DNA of 64,000 nucleotides from Pomacea canaliculata (Eukaryota > Mollusca > Gastropoda > Architaenioglossa > Ampullariidae), in assembly GCF_003073045.1 (NCBI RefSeq), contig NC_037602.1:14759731-14823730 (forward strand), read 5' to 3'. The position numbers and the translations under genes were made by a program. Numbering within the stretch: position 1 is the first letter of the stretch; every line of letters starts with the position of its first letter. This document shows, in pieces, positions 63,070-64,000 of this stretch. The notes below the pieces were generated by a model, which saw nothing but the letters and a program-made list of their open reading frames with translations, was not told the DNA's origin and did not search any database.

Positions 63070-64000
63070 CAGATTTTTGCTTTCATTACACTTCATTACT
63101 TTGTGTACCAAGTTGCATGTAGCATACAAAGAGGTCGTTTATTTAGTTTCTTGAAGAAAATCAGAATCACCTCTTGATGAGCTCATGTGTGCATACTGAA
63201 TACAAATAATGAGCAAAATAAAATGAGGAATAAAAAGTTGATGATTTGTCTCCTTTTCTATTATTACTTCCAGATGTCCTGTCATAAGCTGTTTGTCTGC
63301 CACTTACTCTGTCCTTTTGTCTCAGCTCTGCTTTATATATCTCGGATACATCTTATGTATATATATATATCTTTATTTCTCGGGTCACTTTCTGCGACGG
63401 CCGGGACAATTAGCGGTTATAATAACTCTAGTCAATCACTGCCGAGTATCCTCTTTCGGATGCTCAGCAGGTCCGGCCAACAACAAATAATCATCTGCCG
63501 GCACCGCCCAAAACTAACAACAAATATTGACCTACACATCTATACAAGTTTCCACAGACAACTTTCATCACGCTCCAATAGCTTTCAGTAACTGTGACTC
63601 GCATAGTGTGACGCAGCTAGTGTGAGTAGTGTGGTCATGCTCACGTGGTCATCTGTCCGTGATTCCCTGCTCACCTGGTGTGACGTCAGCGACTTCCCCG
63701 CAGGTGCCGCCGACTTCAATCTTACCGCCACACTTGCCGGGTGGCAAAATCACCGAGCTTCGAGCAATTCTGCCACTGGGAGTTTCTTTGCCTTGGGTGC
63801 TCATCGTCAGCGGATGGACTCGAAACAAGGCATCGAGCTATATTCCTAGACTGTGAAGACACCAAACAGAGAAACATGAACAGTATAGTTCAAATGAATA
63901 GTGGAAAACATGGTTATTGTCTGACTGCATTCTTGCAGAACTAAACAAAGTAAAGTTATAGATAAATTAAAGTAATAGATGTTCATATCTCCTTAGGGGC
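63070..64000. other. Non-coding DNA at the window end
   Basis: Short frames only. A CRE-like TGACGTCA (about 63691-63698) and an acceptor-like CTTCCCCGCAG lie in a GC-richer patch at 63600-63840, which may belong to a gene running off the window. No family could be assigned. Confidence 0.3.

Noticed and set aside
63820..63850. TCGAGCTATATT shared with the relic forkhead exon at 62.66 kb, as a possible third copy
   Set aside because: Only 12 bases are shared; the codon alignment and CKE/SPF residues are absent, so chance is likely.
63640..63950. Frames reading GGKITELRAILPLG and RAIFLDCEDTKQRN, faintly like a galectin-type beta strand
   Set aside because: The likeness needs changes of frame and lacks the galectin HFNPR and WGxE signatures.
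1..64000. CRISPR arrays, operons, bacterial promoters, viral genes
   Set aside because: None seen; every recognised gene is spliced and eukaryotic.

Overview
The window is nuclear DNA of an intron-rich invertebrate animal, most likely a mollusc and perhaps a gastropod. The evidence is GT-AG introns with AATAAA/ATTAAA poly(A) signals, AT-rich intergenic DNA, metazoan-only families (forkhead factor, FASTK-domain proteins, CTC1), a canonical U1 snRNA, decayed CR1/Jockey-like LINEs and tRNA-derived SINEs. The species assignment is inference. Nothing prokaryotic or viral was seen.

Layout. 1-4.5 kb: a decayed LINE followed by a GC-rich promoter-like zone. 4.56-17.7 kb (+): an unrecognised protein of about 940 residues with three diverged copies of one module, a SUMO-acceptor-like site near the N-terminus and two SUMO-interaction-like motifs near the C-terminus. 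18-26.6 kb: non-coding DNA with a SINE, a pogo/Tigger-like MITE and a LINE fragment. 26.7-33.5 kb (+) and 38.97-33.72 kb (-): two FASTK/RAP-domain genes placed tail to tail with nearly touching poly(A) signals. A U1 snRNA gene lies in an intron of the first. 39.48-43.38 kb (+): COPE, complete in ten exons and head to head with the second FASTK gene. 56.03-44.47 kb (-): CTC1, about 21 exons, convergent with COPE. 59.4-62.1 kb (+): a forkhead gene behind a motif-rich promoter, followed by a decayed copy of its own second exon.

The genes serve separate housekeeping or developmental jobs: mitochondrial RNA metabolism (two FASTK genes), retrograde Golgi-ER traffic (COPE), telomere C-strand synthesis (CTC1), splicing (U1) and transcription (forkhead and perhaps the unknown gene). 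They do not form one pathway.

A warning for users: three otherwise good genes (second FASTK gene, CTC1, forkhead) each need a one-base correction to stay open, two of them in six-base homopolymers. Assembly error is the simplest explanation. Exon limits were found by reading splice sites, phases and family resemblance by eye. Three joins (two in CTC1, one in the second FASTK gene) remain unresolved.
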